A stretch of 64,000 nucleotides of DNA from the NCBI RefSeq assembly GCF_022539315.1, contig NC_066317.1, forward strand, positions 70,167,190 to 70,231,189, written 5' to 3'. Below are positions 53,141 to 63,720 of this stretch, piece after piece (the stretch's first letter is position 1; every line of letters begins with the position of its first letter). Both the position numbers and the translations under genes were made by a program. Under the pieces are notes generated by a model. The model saw only the letters and a list, made by a program, of their open reading frames with translations, ran no database searches and was not told the origin of the DNA. The stretch is from Serinus canaria. Taxonomy: Eukaryota > Chordata > Aves > Passeriformes > Fringillidae.

Positions 53141-54904
53141 AACTTCCTGGGGAATTTTTGGACTTGTGTTTCCTCCTCTGGTGCTTGAGATAGGATTCCC
53201 TGAAAAATAAATATTCCCAAAAAATCATTTGGTTTGGGAAGTTTCCTTTCCTTTGAAAGGAAAGCAAAAAATTCCCCGAGCATTCCGAGGACAATTCCGT
53301 CACCGGATCTTCCGCACTTGCAGGAGGTTCATGAGCCTACAAAGCAAGGTCTGGGCTTGAGCCGAAAATTTCTGGGAGCCAAAGGTTGAGGGAAGAGGGA
53401 GATCCAGGTAAATATCCAGGATTTGTAGCTCCCTATGTCTAAGGAGCAGAAAATCCAGGGAAAGCTTTGCCACAGTGTTCGGTTTTTCCAGGGAGATCTC
53501 ATTTTGCTGCCCCAAGTCAGGAATCAGAGGAACATCATCCATGCAGGGGCTTTGTGTGGGACTTACTCCAAGGAAATACCAAATCCCTCATGGAAAACCA
53601 AAAGTCAGCTCATTGAACAGCTAATTCCCAGGGTGAGCACCCCAAAACAGCGCTGGAAGGCGTTCCTGGCTGGAATGCCAAGCTCTTGGCTTATCATGTA
53701 GCTTTTTCATGGATCTGCCTCGTGACTTAGATTCCATTTGTCCCATCAGGAAATGGGAGAAGAAGGCGAGGAGAGGCCAAGTTCCAAGGCCAAAATCAAA
53801 GGAATTCTTTCCGAGGAAAGGCTCTCCGTGGCGTTGCTTCCAGGTCGGAATCTCGCTCCATGCCAAGGTTTCAGGAAAAGGAGAGGGAGGGCTGGGGAAT
53901 GTTTTCATTCCAGAGGTGAGAATAGGGATGCAAATTTTCTCTTTTTTCCTCCTGTAGTTTCCAGTTTGTCACGGGGAGAGCACAGAGGAGACCAGGAAAG
54001 GTGCGATGAAAAGCGACATTCCATGGAAAAGCTGGATGCAGCACAAATCCTGTGTCCAGGCGAGGCAAAGCCTTGCTCAGTCCTTAGGGAATGTCAGCTT
54101 TCCTCTTCTCCCAGGTTTCACCCAATCTCTGGATCTGGGATATCACCGCGACACCAAAGGGCCGCGATTCCTCCGGCAATTTCCGGTGTGGATGTAGGAC
54201 AGGACACAGGGAATGCCAAGGACGAAGGGATTTATTAGCAGTGCCTTTGAGCTATTTTTCCGATCAAAACATGGAGACAAAAAGTTACAAACGATCGGGA
54301 ATTCTGCCAAGGGGTTACACAACCGGCGCTGAGGCAACGAAGCCGAAAGCGCAACTCCGTTGGGTGGGAATCGCTCCCGCCCGGAAGGACTCCAGACCCT
54401 CCCAGGAAACGGGGTGAACTCTGAGTAGGCGACACTTCCCCAGGAATATTTTTGGAAGAGAACCTGGGACACAGGTGCCGGCCAGGTGGAAGCTCTAGGA
54501 GCCAGCTGGTTTTTCCACGGAGCTGGAATTTCACCCGGAGCGGAATGGGAGGGAAGGAAGTTTTTTAATCCGTGAGATGTTTCAGTCTGGAAGGTGGATG
54601 AGGCTCCTGGGGTGCTCCAGAACATTCTGGAAATGCTGGAGGAGCCTAAATCCACCCAGTCCAGCCTTTAGGCCACTGTGGAGGACTAAAGGTGTGTGAT
54701 AAATCTGGATTCGGGTTCACCCGGAATGTTCTCCCACATTCCAAGGTCAAAGTCGTTTCCTCATGGAGAATCCAGGTCACAGCGGACACTGAAGGTCACC
54801 CTGGCTCCGGCTGCTTTTCCAGGAAATCCAGACTCCAGTAAAAAGTGTTTTATCCACCGGTCTCTCGGAGATTTCTCTGATAATTTATGGAGAATTTTAT
54901 TTTG
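53141..54904. other. Single-copy noncoding stretch
   Basis: About 1.76 kb without recognised repeats. 54,235-54,480 is CpG-richer and contains TTTATTAG near 54,231, which reads as an AATAAA on the minus strand, but no matching exon structure was found. The 170-residue minus frame (54,143-54,655) has no family resemblance. Confidence 0.45.
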
Positions 54905-55075
54905 GAGAATCACAGAATTATGGAATGGTTTGGGTTGGAAGGGACCTTAAATGGATCCAACCCCAACCTTCCACCATCCAAGGTTGCTCCAAGCCCTGCC
55001 CAACCCTGGACGCTTCCAGCCACAGTTTCTTTGGGAATACCAGTGCCAGGGCCTCACCCTCATCCTCATCCCAAT
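54905..55075 (-). mobile_element. CR1 3' end, antisense half of an inverted pair
   Basis: AATTATGGAATGGTTTGGGT, TGGAAGGGACCTTAAATGGA, GGTTGCTCCAAGCCCTGCCC and CAGTGCCAGGGCCTCACCCT. A slightly different subfamily (GGTTGCTCCAAG in place of GGTGGATCCAAG). Confidence 0.9.
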
Positions 55076-55104
55076 TCCCGGACTCTGGGATCCCACACAT
55101 TCCA

Positions 55105-55182
55105 CAGGGGGTCCCTGCCCATGGCAAGGGGTGGAACTGGATCATCTTGGAGATCCCTTCCCACCCAAACCATTCCAGAATT
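55105..55182 (+). mobile_element. CR1 micro-fragment, sense half of an inverted pair
   Basis: GGGTCCCTGCCCATGGCAAG, GGATCATCTTGGAGATCCCT and CCCACCCAAACCATTCCAGA. With the antisense copy it frames a ~280-bp unit ending in inverted CR1 tails. Confidence 0.87.
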
Positions 55183-56335
55183 TCAAGGGAAGCGGCATCC
55201 TAGGACCTACCTTGGATGCTCCCAGGAAGCTCCGGGATGCTCCTGGATTGATTGACTCCTGGATTCCACAGTGATGGGAACACTGGGAATCTGTCACTGA
55301 AGATTCAGGAGAGACCCATAAAGCCCAGCCCAGCAAACTGAGCCAGGCTCAGACCCAGTATTAAGGGCAGGACTTGTCCTGGATTGTCCCAGGGACAGCC
55401 CTGGCTTGGCTTTGGATATTCCAGGAGCTGCCCACCTCCATGAATCCCACTTATCCCAACATTCCACATCCATTTATTTCCCTAGGCTGGACTTTGGGCT
55501 CAGCTCCAACCACTTCTTAAATTATTTTAAACATTTGGGCTCCTTTATCCCTTTTTCCGGTTTTTATTGCCAAAAAAGAGCCTTTAACACTTCCCTTTTC
55601 CCTGATTTATTCATAAAAGTGGCCGGTGGAGAAGTCCATGATTTTTGGGACAGGATTTGCTGTTCAAGGAGCAATGGGAAGATGAAAACAGTTGGAATTT
55701 TTCCTGGGAGCAGCTGACTTAGGGCACCTCTCAGCGCCGTTTTTTTGGGCAGGAAGTTCCAAAAAAAAAAACGTTTGGAAAATCTCTTCCAAAGGAATTC
55801 CGAACTGAGAACAGAATTTTTGGGACACAGCACAGTTCCAGGGTTTCCTCAGGGAAGCGTAGACATTCCAGAGAAAGAATCAGGGGAAGACAAATTTCAG
55901 AAAATAAGGAAAAACCGCCAGGATCATAATTTAGATTTCTGGGGCGCTGCTTTATTTGTGTTTCTGTAATTCCAGAGGAATAATTCTGATAATTTTCCAT
56001 GGATTCATCAGGCAACGGGACTCAGGCTGTCATGATCCAGTCATGGAATATTCCCTGATTTCCTTTTGTTTTCCTTTTCCAGTCATTCCAGGCAAATCTC
56101 CCTTGGGAGATCAGAGCCTGCCCTGTTTGGGTTGTAATTAATCGGTAATGAAGCACCTTAATTACAACAAAGCCAGGATCAGCTCCTTGGACCCGGGAAG
56201 GAAGAGGAGGAATTCTGGAGGCAGCTGCTCCGAAGGACTGGGGGAAATGAAAATAAAAATGGGATTTGGAAGGATTTCAGGGCATTATGGGATGCCAGGA
56301 GCACCTTCCATAACAGAGGGAGAAAAGTACAACGT
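55183..56335. other. Single-copy noncoding stretch
   Basis: Nothing recognised. An A run lies at about 55,761-55,770. Confidence 0.5.
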
Positions 56336-57245
56336 CATGTAATGTAACATAATGTAACATTATATATATTATATTATATTATATTATATTATATTATATT
56401 ATATTATATTATATTATATTATATATATTATATTATATTTATATATATTATATTATATTTATTATATTATATTATATATATATATTATATTATCACAATT
56501 GTAATATTACAATAGTTTAATAAATTATCACATGTTATTATATTATAAAAATTATAATATTACAAATATATAATGCATAAATAATAATAGAAATACTATG
56601 TATACTATTTATAAAAATATTAATAATAACAATACAGATATATGCTGAAATATTATTGAATAAATACTTTATAAATATAATATAATATAAATATAATATA
56701 ATATAATATAAATATAATATAATATAATATAATGAATATATATAATATAATAAATAATGTATAATATAATATAATTATAATAGTATAAAATATATTATAT
56801 TATATTATATTATATTATATTATATATGTAATATCACAATAGTTTAATATAACATCATATGTTATTATATTATAAAATTATAATATTACAAACATATAAT
56901 ACATAAATAATAATAGAAATACTACATATATTATTTATAGAAATATTAATAATAAGAATACAAATATATGCTGCAATATATTGAATAAATACTTATAAAA
57001 TATATATATAATGTAATGTAATGTAATGTAATGTAATATAATATAATATAATATAATGTAATATAATGTAATATAATATAATATAATGTAATATAATATA
57101 ATTTTTGTATATAATAGATAAAATATTACAGATAAAATTAAATATATCTATATAATTGTAAATTTAATTAATAAAATATCTAATATTTATAAAGTACTAT
57201 ACAACACTGTGAAATATTATATAATATAATAAAATATTAATAAAG
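56336..57245. repeat. AT block with TATAT repeats and a ~330-bp tandem duplication
   Basis: (TATAT)n-like runs at 56,360-56,480 and 56,785-56,830 each lead into the same ~170-base sequence (AATATTACAA, TTATTATATTATAAAA, AATAATAATAGAAATACTA, AATATATGCTG), at about 56,495-56,670 and 56,830-57,000. Then come TAATG/TAATA runs. Almost no G or C. Confidence 0.92.
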
Positions 57246-57415
57246 TCCCATAAAATAATACAGGAATTCTTTAAATTCTATTTTTGGAGAGAAAAATTCC
57301 TGGTGGTTTCTGAGGGCTTTGTGTTTGTTCTGCTTCCAAGGGAAAACAGAAGAAAATCCTTGGAAAATGGGAATGTGGAGCATCAGCCTCTTGGATAAAT
57401 CCCGGGAATTATTGT
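57246..57415. other. Short single-copy island
   Basis: Ordinary sequence between two AT-rich blocks. Nothing recognised. Confidence 0.5.
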
Positions 57416-57960
57416 TTTATTGGTTCATTATTTTATTGTTTTATAATTTATTATTTACTATATTTTTATTAATGTCAATAATGAAAATTATTATATTAAT
57501 TTTGGCTTTCTAAAAAATAAAGAATCTCTATAAAACCATCATATTTATATCAGTATAATAAAGTTATATGCATATAATAATAAAAATCTTGATTATGAAT
57601 AAATTATGAGTAAATTAAAATTATAAACAAAATTTTAGACAATTATATAATTATAATTTATTTCACATATAATTATAATTATTACAATTATATAATTATA
57701 ATTGTAAATAATAATAAATATAATTATATTGTGTAAAAATATAAAATATATAAATATATATATATAAAATAAAATTCTGTGGAAATATATAAAAATGCAG
57801 CTATAGAAATTTGATTTAAATTTAATTTCTTTGTGTTTTTCTTTTTAAAAAAGGGGGTGGGGAAATTAGGAGGGAAAAAACCCTCAAGGCTTCTAATTAA
57901 AAATGAATAAAAATATTTCAGTTTTATTAAAATGCCATTATTTAATGGCAAGATAATTTC
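57416..57960. repeat. AT-rich low-complexity block
   Basis: TTATT/ATAATTATAAT sequence, with (TATA) runs near 57,745-57,770. No unit structure beyond dinucleotide and trinucleotide bias. Confidence 0.85.
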
Positions 57961-58084
57961 ACAAGGAAGTTCTTACCTTGGATTTTCTCATCCAACTTTA
58001 TTTCTTTTGGAGTTCCTTTGGAGGAGCAGATCCAGGATTTTATCTATTCCCTGTGTTTTCCTTAACATTGGGATTCTTCCAATT
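57961..58084. other. Short spacer
   Basis: Ordinary sequence leading into a CR1 tail. Nothing recognised. Confidence 0.5.
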
Positions 58085-58190
58085 CCCACCTCCGACAGAA
58101 CCTTTGGAGAGGGACACTTGGGGACACGGGCTGGTGGTTGGACCTGGTGACCTTGGAGGTCTTTTCCAATGTCCAGCATTCCATGATTTC
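58085..58190 (+). mobile_element. CR1 LINE 3' tail, sense
   Basis: GGACACTTGGGGACACGGGC, TGGTTGGACCTGGTGACCTT, GGAGGTCTTTTCCAATGTCC and AGCATTCCATGATTT. Its terminal bases are also the first bases of the left arm of the inverted repeat. Confidence 0.7.
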
Positions 58191-58500
58191 CTGTTCCGGC
58201 CCCAGCTCCTTTGGGAAGTTCTCCTGCAGGCCCAGAATTATCCAAGGTCATGGAAAGGGCTCTCCTAGGGGGTTTCTGCCAAGATTCCCAAGGATTTGCT
58301 TCCGTGTCCTCGTGATTGTGTTTCCTCACATTCCAAAGGCAGAGCCATCGGATTTCTCCATTATCCAAGGAAGCTGAGCACGGTTTTGCCGGGAAAACTG
58401 AGTCCTGGTCCCATCTGGATGGACGGTTGGGAATTCCCCTTGGCAAACAAAGCCATTTCTGGGATCAGGACACATTCCCAGCTTTCCTCCCTCTTCCTAA
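58179..58500 (+). repeat. Inverted repeat, left arm (~320 bp)
   Basis: GGCCCCAGCTCCTTTGGGAA, GTTCTCCTGCAGGCCCAGA, GGCAGAGCCATCGGATTTCT and TGGGATCAGGACACATTCCC appear in the same order on the opposite strand at 58,835-59,172. Small indels and scattered substitutions separate the arms. Confidence 0.92.
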
Positions 58501-58834
58501 GAGCCCCTCTTCTCCAAAGGGTGCGGATTTGGGAGTTTTCCACTCATCTCCTGGCCGAGGAGGGGACGATTCCCACAGTCCCTTTATTGTCTCCTCTCTC
58601 CTCCAGGATTCCCAACAGGAGACAATCCCACAGCTTTCCAAACCCAAAGGAGAGCTGGAGAAACCAGAGAAGAGCTGGGATTTGTCCTTTGGTTTAGTCC
58701 ACAAGGAGATCTTGGATCTCGGGCTCCTTCCTTGGATCCCGGGCTCCTTCCTTGGATCCTGGGCTCCTTCCTTGGATCCCGGGCTCCTTCCTTCCTGTTC
58801 CATCTGGGAAAGCCAGGACTCCTTCAGATGGGCC
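58501..58834. other. Inverted-repeat spacer with small hairpin
   Basis: Single-copy spacer of ~330 bp carrying the perfect short inverted pair ATTGTCTCCT (58,586-58,595) and AGGAGACAAT (58,617-58,626), and the 20-bp tandem at 58,711. Confidence 0.75.
58711..58790. repeat. 20-bp tandem repeat, 4 copies
   Basis: Unit CTTGGATCCCGGGCTCCTTC, exact or one base off in all four copies, followed by CTTCCTGTTCC. Confidence 0.97.
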
Positions 58835-59172
58835 TTGGGAAGAGGGAGGAAAGCAGGAAATCTGGGAATGTGTCCTGATCCCAGAAATGGCTTTGTTTGG
58901 TTTCCATCCACAAGAGGAATTCCCAGCCATTCTCCCAGGTGGGACCAGGATTTGTTTTTCCCAGGAAAACCACGCTCAGCTTCCTTGTTTGATGGAGAAA
59001 TCCGATGGCTCTGCCTTTGGAATGTGGGGAAACAACCATGAGGAGATGGAGGAAAATCCTTGGGAATCCTGGCAGAAACCCCCAAGGAGAGCCCTTTCCA
59101 TGACCTCGGATAACTCTGGGCCTGCAGGAGAACTTCCCAAAGGAGCTGGGGCCGGAGCAGAAAATCATGGAA
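58835..59172 (-). repeat. Inverted repeat, right arm (~340 bp)
   Basis: Reverse complement of the left arm. It retains GGAAACCAAACAAAGCC in the extra segment absent from the left arm and ends with the inverted TTCCATGATTTTCTG. Repeat frames on the minus strand mirror plus-strand frames of the left arm. Confidence 0.92.
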
Positions 59173-60091
59173 TATTTGTGTGGATCCATCCCTTTGGCAA
59201 AGCTCAACTCCTGGCCTAGCTCAGGGACGCTTTTCCATGGAATTGTCTTTGTTTCTCCACGTCTGACCTCACAAACTCTTCTCTCCCATTTTTCTTTTTT
59301 TTTCCCCCAATTTTCCTCCCCCTCCTCCTCTTGTGCCTTCCCGTTTTTCCCTTCATGCCACCAGCAGGAAACAGCTCCAGGCTAGATTGAAAGAACCGAG
59401 GAGCAGCAAGGAATCAAGCGGGATAACGGGAAGAAAGGCTCAATGGCTCTCCCGGGATTCCTCAGGGTTTCTCTCCAACTGTTTTCCACGGAGTCGAAAG
59501 TTCAACCTCCCATTTGCTGGAAAGGAAAAGGGGAAAAAAATTGAAAAAATTTAAAAAAAAAACCAAACCAAACAAAATAAAAAAATAAAAAAAAAAAAAG
59601 GAGAGAAAGAAAGAGGACAAGTCGTGATGTGGGAATCTTTGGCCTGGGATGAAAATGGAAGGCGCCACTCGGAAAAGCGGAGCTCTTCCAATGAGATCCA
59701 GATGTTCCTCGTGTTCCTAAACACATCCAGGCCGTTTCCAATTAGCCTGGAATTAGAGCAATAATGGGAAACAAAACAGGGGTGGTGCTTGGGGTTGTTT
59801 TCCCTCGCTCTGCTCCGCGTCCTTCCCGCTCTGCCCCAGCTGGATCGGGAGCGTTCCTCCAGCTGCCATCTCCTTCCCGGAACCATCCCCGTCATCCCAC
59901 GTTCCCCTCATCCCTCCTTCCCTCATTTTGTGGGACCAGTCCGACAGCTCGATGAGAACGGCTCCTTCTGCCCGTTTTCTGCTCGTTAGGAAATCCTGGA
60001 TGATGAATTTTGGGGAACTTCTATGGAATTTTGGGGGATTTGTTTGTTTTTTTCCAAACCAAGCCTTGACCAAATGTCTTTTCTCTGCTGT
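59173..60091. other. Single-copy stretch with A/C-rich tract
   Basis: 59,525-59,602 is an A-rich tract with AACCAAACC phrases like those at 29,176 and 37,118. The rest is ordinary. No gene recognised. Confidence 0.5.
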
Positions 60092-60555
60092 GGGATTCCT
60101 CATTAGGGCAAAAAACAGGGAGGGATTTGCCTCCAAATATTGGATTTTTGGGATTCCTCATTAGGGCAAAAAACAGGGAGGGATTTGTCTCCAAATACTG
60201 GATTTTTGGGATTCCTCATTAGGGCAAAAAACAGGAAGGGATTTGCCTCCAAATATTGGATTTTTGGGATTCCTCATTAGGGCAAAAAGCAGGAAGGGAT
60301 TTGCCTCCAAATATTGGATTTTTGGGATTCCTCGTTAGGGCAAAAAGCAGGAAGGGATTTGTCTCCAAATATTGGATTTTTGGGATTCCTCATTAGGGCC
60401 AAACACAGGAAGGGATTTGCCTCCAAATATTGGATTTTTGGGATTCCTCATTAGGGCCAAACACAGGAAGGGATTTGCCTTCAAATATTGGATTTTTAGG
60501 ATTCCTTATTAGAGCAAAATTCAGGGAAGGATTTGTCCCCAAATACTGGAATTTG
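60092..60555. repeat. 58-bp minisatellite, 8 copies
   Basis: Copies start at 60,092, 60,150, 60,208, 60,266, 60,324, 60,382, 60,440 and 60,498, exactly 58 bases apart. Each contains GGATTCCTCATTAGGGC, AGGGATTTGCCTCCAAATA and TTGGATTTTT. The last copy is most diverged. Differences between inner copies are one to three bases. Confidence 0.98.
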
Positions 60556-60764
60556 GAATCAGGAATTGTCCTGAACTGCTTTGTTTCCTCGATTTCTTTT
60601 TCCCAAAGAAATGAGGGATTTTGTTGAGGATTTTTGGGAGCTCCAAGAGAAGTTAAGAGTAAAGACAAATTGAAAGTATCCCAAATCCAACACCTCATTC
60701 CCGATTTCCCCCATTTCCTTTGGTAAATCCATATTTTAAGCCTTTTCCTTGGATTTTTTAGTGG
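60556..60764. other. Short spacer
   Basis: Nothing recognised. Confidence 0.5.
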
Positions 60765-60858
60765 AAGGTTCCATGCCCAAGCGAGGGAATTGGAAGATGA
60801 TCCTTAAGGCCCCTTCCAACAAAAATCATTCCATGATTCCACGATTTTATGGTTTTAT
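60765..60858 (+). mobile_element. CR1 micro-fragment, sense, with 3' simple repeat
   Basis: TTCCATGCCCAAGCGAGGGA, GATGATCCTTAAGGCCCCTT and CCAACAAAAATCATTCCATG, then ATTCCACGATTTTATGG. The tail keeps the degraded octamer repeat that marks a true CR1 3' end. Confidence 0.85.
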
Positions 60859-61130
60859 AGTCAACAAATTGTTAAAATAGTTAATTAATGAAAAATAAAT
60901 TATGTGAGGTAAATAAGTAATACCTAAGAAAATATGAAAATCATAAATAATAAAAATAAATAATATAATAAAAATGAAAATAAAAATGAAAATAAAAAAT
61001 AAAATATAAAATATAAAAATAAATAAAATAAAGCACAAAAATAAAATATGAAAATTAATTAAGATTAAAATAAATTATAAAATAAAAACTAACATTTAAA
61101 TAAAAATGAGTGAATAAAATATAGATAATG
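60859..61130. repeat. A-rich (AAATA/AAAAT)n block
   Basis: Runs of AAATAAAA and AATAAAATA, beginning right after the CR1 tail. Confidence 0.9.
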
Positions 61131-62804
61131 AATAAGCACATCGAGGAGGAAAACACTGGGAATTCCAGGCCAGGAATTCCAGGCTCCCTCACTCCCTTGG
61201 AAAATCCAAAGGAATTGTCCCAACCCCCCAGGACAAGGGGCAAGCAGAGGGTCCCACACAAGGGGAGGAGCTCTCCCAGATCATTCCCACCCTTGGGAAT
61301 GTGCAGAGGGATGTGGGGAGGGTACCGAGGTAGGAACGGCAAGAAAGGGAAGAGAAGCCATCGAATTGATCTCCTCTCCATGGAATGTTGGACGGGAATG
61401 ATGGGAGCCACATTCCTGAGACTGGGAAGGGTTGGGAATTTTCTGCCAGAAACCTGGGATGAGTGATGCCTTCTCCAGGGCAGAGGGTGGCAGAGCAGGA
61501 TTCTGCCTCCCAGGCCAAGCCAGGACCCCTTCCACTTCCAGAAAGAGAATTCTGGAATTCCTCCTCTCCACACCCCTGGATTGGGCAGGATGGCACAAAC
61601 CCCGTGAAACCCCTCAAATTCCACATCCATAGCGCTCCCAGCCTGTTTTCCATGGCTCTTCCCATGTGGCCACATCCAGTCCCCTTTGTTGCGTTCCTCA
61701 GCCAAGAACCGAGGGCAGGCACCTTCCGAAATCCTCATTTTCCCTCCCTCCTATTCCCACAGAGGGGATCCAGAAGGAAGCTCCCTGCGGAGCATCTCCG
61801 GCCTTCCCAACCCCAGCCCTCATTTATCAGGAGCTCAATCCCTTTTTTCTTTCCCGTCCTCTCCTTCCAAAGCTCATTTATGGGAACCTATGACCTCCAC
61901 ATGGACATTGTTCCCCTTTTTCGGAGCGTCCTTTATTTCCCTGGAGATTGTTCCAGAAGACAGAGTAATTAAACAAAACAAATGGATTCCGGGTCATTTA
62001 CTTCAATTTTTCCACTTTTTTTTTTTCTTTTTTTGTGCCTCAATTTGTGTGTTTTAATTAAGGGAAAAGAACCAAACAATGGGATCATCCCATTAGCTCC
62101 TAAATGTGCTGGATGGGATGCTCCTTGTGGGAAGATGCCTCCTTGAAGGAACAAACAGGAAAGTCCCTGGGGAAGCCACTTCCATGAAACCCAGCCCAGG
62201 ACATCCCAGTTTGTGCCAGGGCAGCCTGGAATGCTCAGGTCCAGCTCCATCCCCATCCTGTGATCCCAAAGCTGCTGAGGAGCTCGGGAGGGTTTATTCC
62301 CTCCAGGATGAGGCACCTGGACACCTTCCAGCCAGCCCCAATCCAGGTGGCTCCTCTGTCTCTGAACCACAATTCCCAGCTTTTCCAGACCTGGCTTAGC
62401 AGGGACAGGATCAACACAGGCCCTTGATTTGCTGGATCACCCCCACAGCAGAGCTGATCCATGCTCTGGAAAACCGGGAAGCTGTGAATGGTCCTGCCCA
62501 AGCAGCAAAGCCGGAGGGTGCTCCAGGCTCCTGGAGATGAATCCTGGCTCAAGGGAAATCCCAGTTTGGAGCCAGGACATGTCCAGGGATAGGTTGTGAC
62601 CCCAGAACTGGGGGTTTGCTTCCTCAGGCAGCTGGAAGATGCCAGGACAGCCACCTGACCTGTTCCCACACTTCTCCAAGGGACCAGAATTCCTCCTGCG
62701 CTGCTGGAGGGAATTTCCATGGGACAGACCCAGTTCCAGGTGTGGATAAAACCTTGGGCACTGCTGGCTTGGACAGGGAGCCGGGAAATCCTTCCTGAAC
62801 TCCT
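61131..62804. other. Single-copy noncoding stretch
   Basis: About 1.67 kb with overlapping frames of 100-227 residues on both strands, none with a recognisable domain. T runs at about 62,017-62,034. No repeat family recognised. Confidence 0.45.
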
Positions 62805-63280
62805 GCACAGCCCTGGGAGGGACGTGGAGGGGCTGGAGCGTGTCCAGGGAAGGAAATGGAGCTGGGAATGGAGCTGGAGAATTCCTGAGGGAGCTGGGAA
62901 GGGGCTGGAGAATTCCTGAGGGAGCAGGAAAGGGGCTCAGCCTGGAGCAGAGGAGGCTCAGGGGGGACCTTGTGGCTCTGAACAACTCCCTGAAAGGTTG
63001 GAGCCAGGTGGGATTTGGGATCTTATCCCAGGGAAAAACAGGATAAGAGGGAACAGCCTCAGACTGTGTCAGGGGAGAGCAGGCTGGACACCAGCAGGAA
63101 TTTCCTCATGGGAAGGGTGGTCAGGAATTGGAAGCCCCCAGGGAGGTTTGGAGTGCCCATCCCTGGAGGTGTCCAAGGAATTCCTGGATGTGGCACTCAG
63201 TGCTAAGGTGGGGATCAGTCCCAGGATGGACTGGATGATCCCGGAGGATTTTCCAGCCTCAACAATTCCATGATTAGGGC
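62805..63280 (+). mobile_element. CR1 LINE 3'-end fragment, sense (~475 bp)
   Basis: GGAGCTGGGAATGGAGCTGG, then a duplicated GGCTGGAGAATTCCTGAGGG, GCCTGGAGCAGAGGAGGCTC, GGAATTTCCTCATGGGAAGG, CCATCCCTGGAGGTGTCCAA, GGATGTGGCACTCAGTGCTA and GATCCCGGAGGATTTTCCAG, ending CAACAATTCCATGATTAGG. Best representative here of the subfamily also seen at 4,790 and 48,600. Confidence 0.93.
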
Positions 63281-63339
63281 AATCCTCCCCTGGCTCCCAC
63301 TGGTCCCAGCTGAGCTCCAAATCCACACCTCCCAAATTC

Positions 63340-63720
63340 TTCCAGGTCGGGTCAGTGCCACAGCATGGACAGGACCAAAGCTGCTTCCACAGGCTCTGGA
63401 GCAACCCCCAGCAGCTCCATCCTGGTGATGAGCCGGGAGAATCCCGACTCCCTTCATCCCTGCTGTTCAAACCTCTCATCCAGGAGCAGCGGGAGCTCGG
63501 ATTCCACCCACAGCCTGTCACACTCCGGCAGCCCAGGAGGGAAGAACGACCTTTGGAGCTCCACAGGAGCCGAGGCTGAGGAGCCCCTCCCCATCCTGCT
63601 TCCCACCCAACCTTTCAGCTCAGGCACATTCCCGTCAGGAACACCGGAGATCCGAGCTGGCATGAGAAGGGCAGGCAGGGCTCGCAGAAAGTCTCTCCAA
63701 ACCCACTTGAAGTTTAAGGC
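63340..63720 (+). other. Weak candidate exon or transcribed segment
   Basis: A pyrimidine-rich stretch ending TTCTTCCAG (about 63,337-63,345) could serve as a splice acceptor. The frame from the ATG at 63,365 is serine-rich (SSRSSGSSDSTHSLSHSGSP at roughly residues 40-59) and has fairly balanced codons, unlike the repeat-driven frames elsewhere. A second frame on the same strand and one on the minus strand are also open over much of it, no strong donor is visible downstream, and I recognise no family. It may be chance. Confidence 0.2.

Noticed and set aside
54143..54655. Possible minus-strand 3' exon with AATAAA near 54,231
   Set aside because: No recognisable protein, no consistent splice acceptor, and AATAAA is common by chance.
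61055..61738. 227-residue minus-strand open frame
   Set aside because: Overlaps a 177-residue and a 105-residue frame on the same strand and a plus frame; no domain, and its end runs into an A-rich block.
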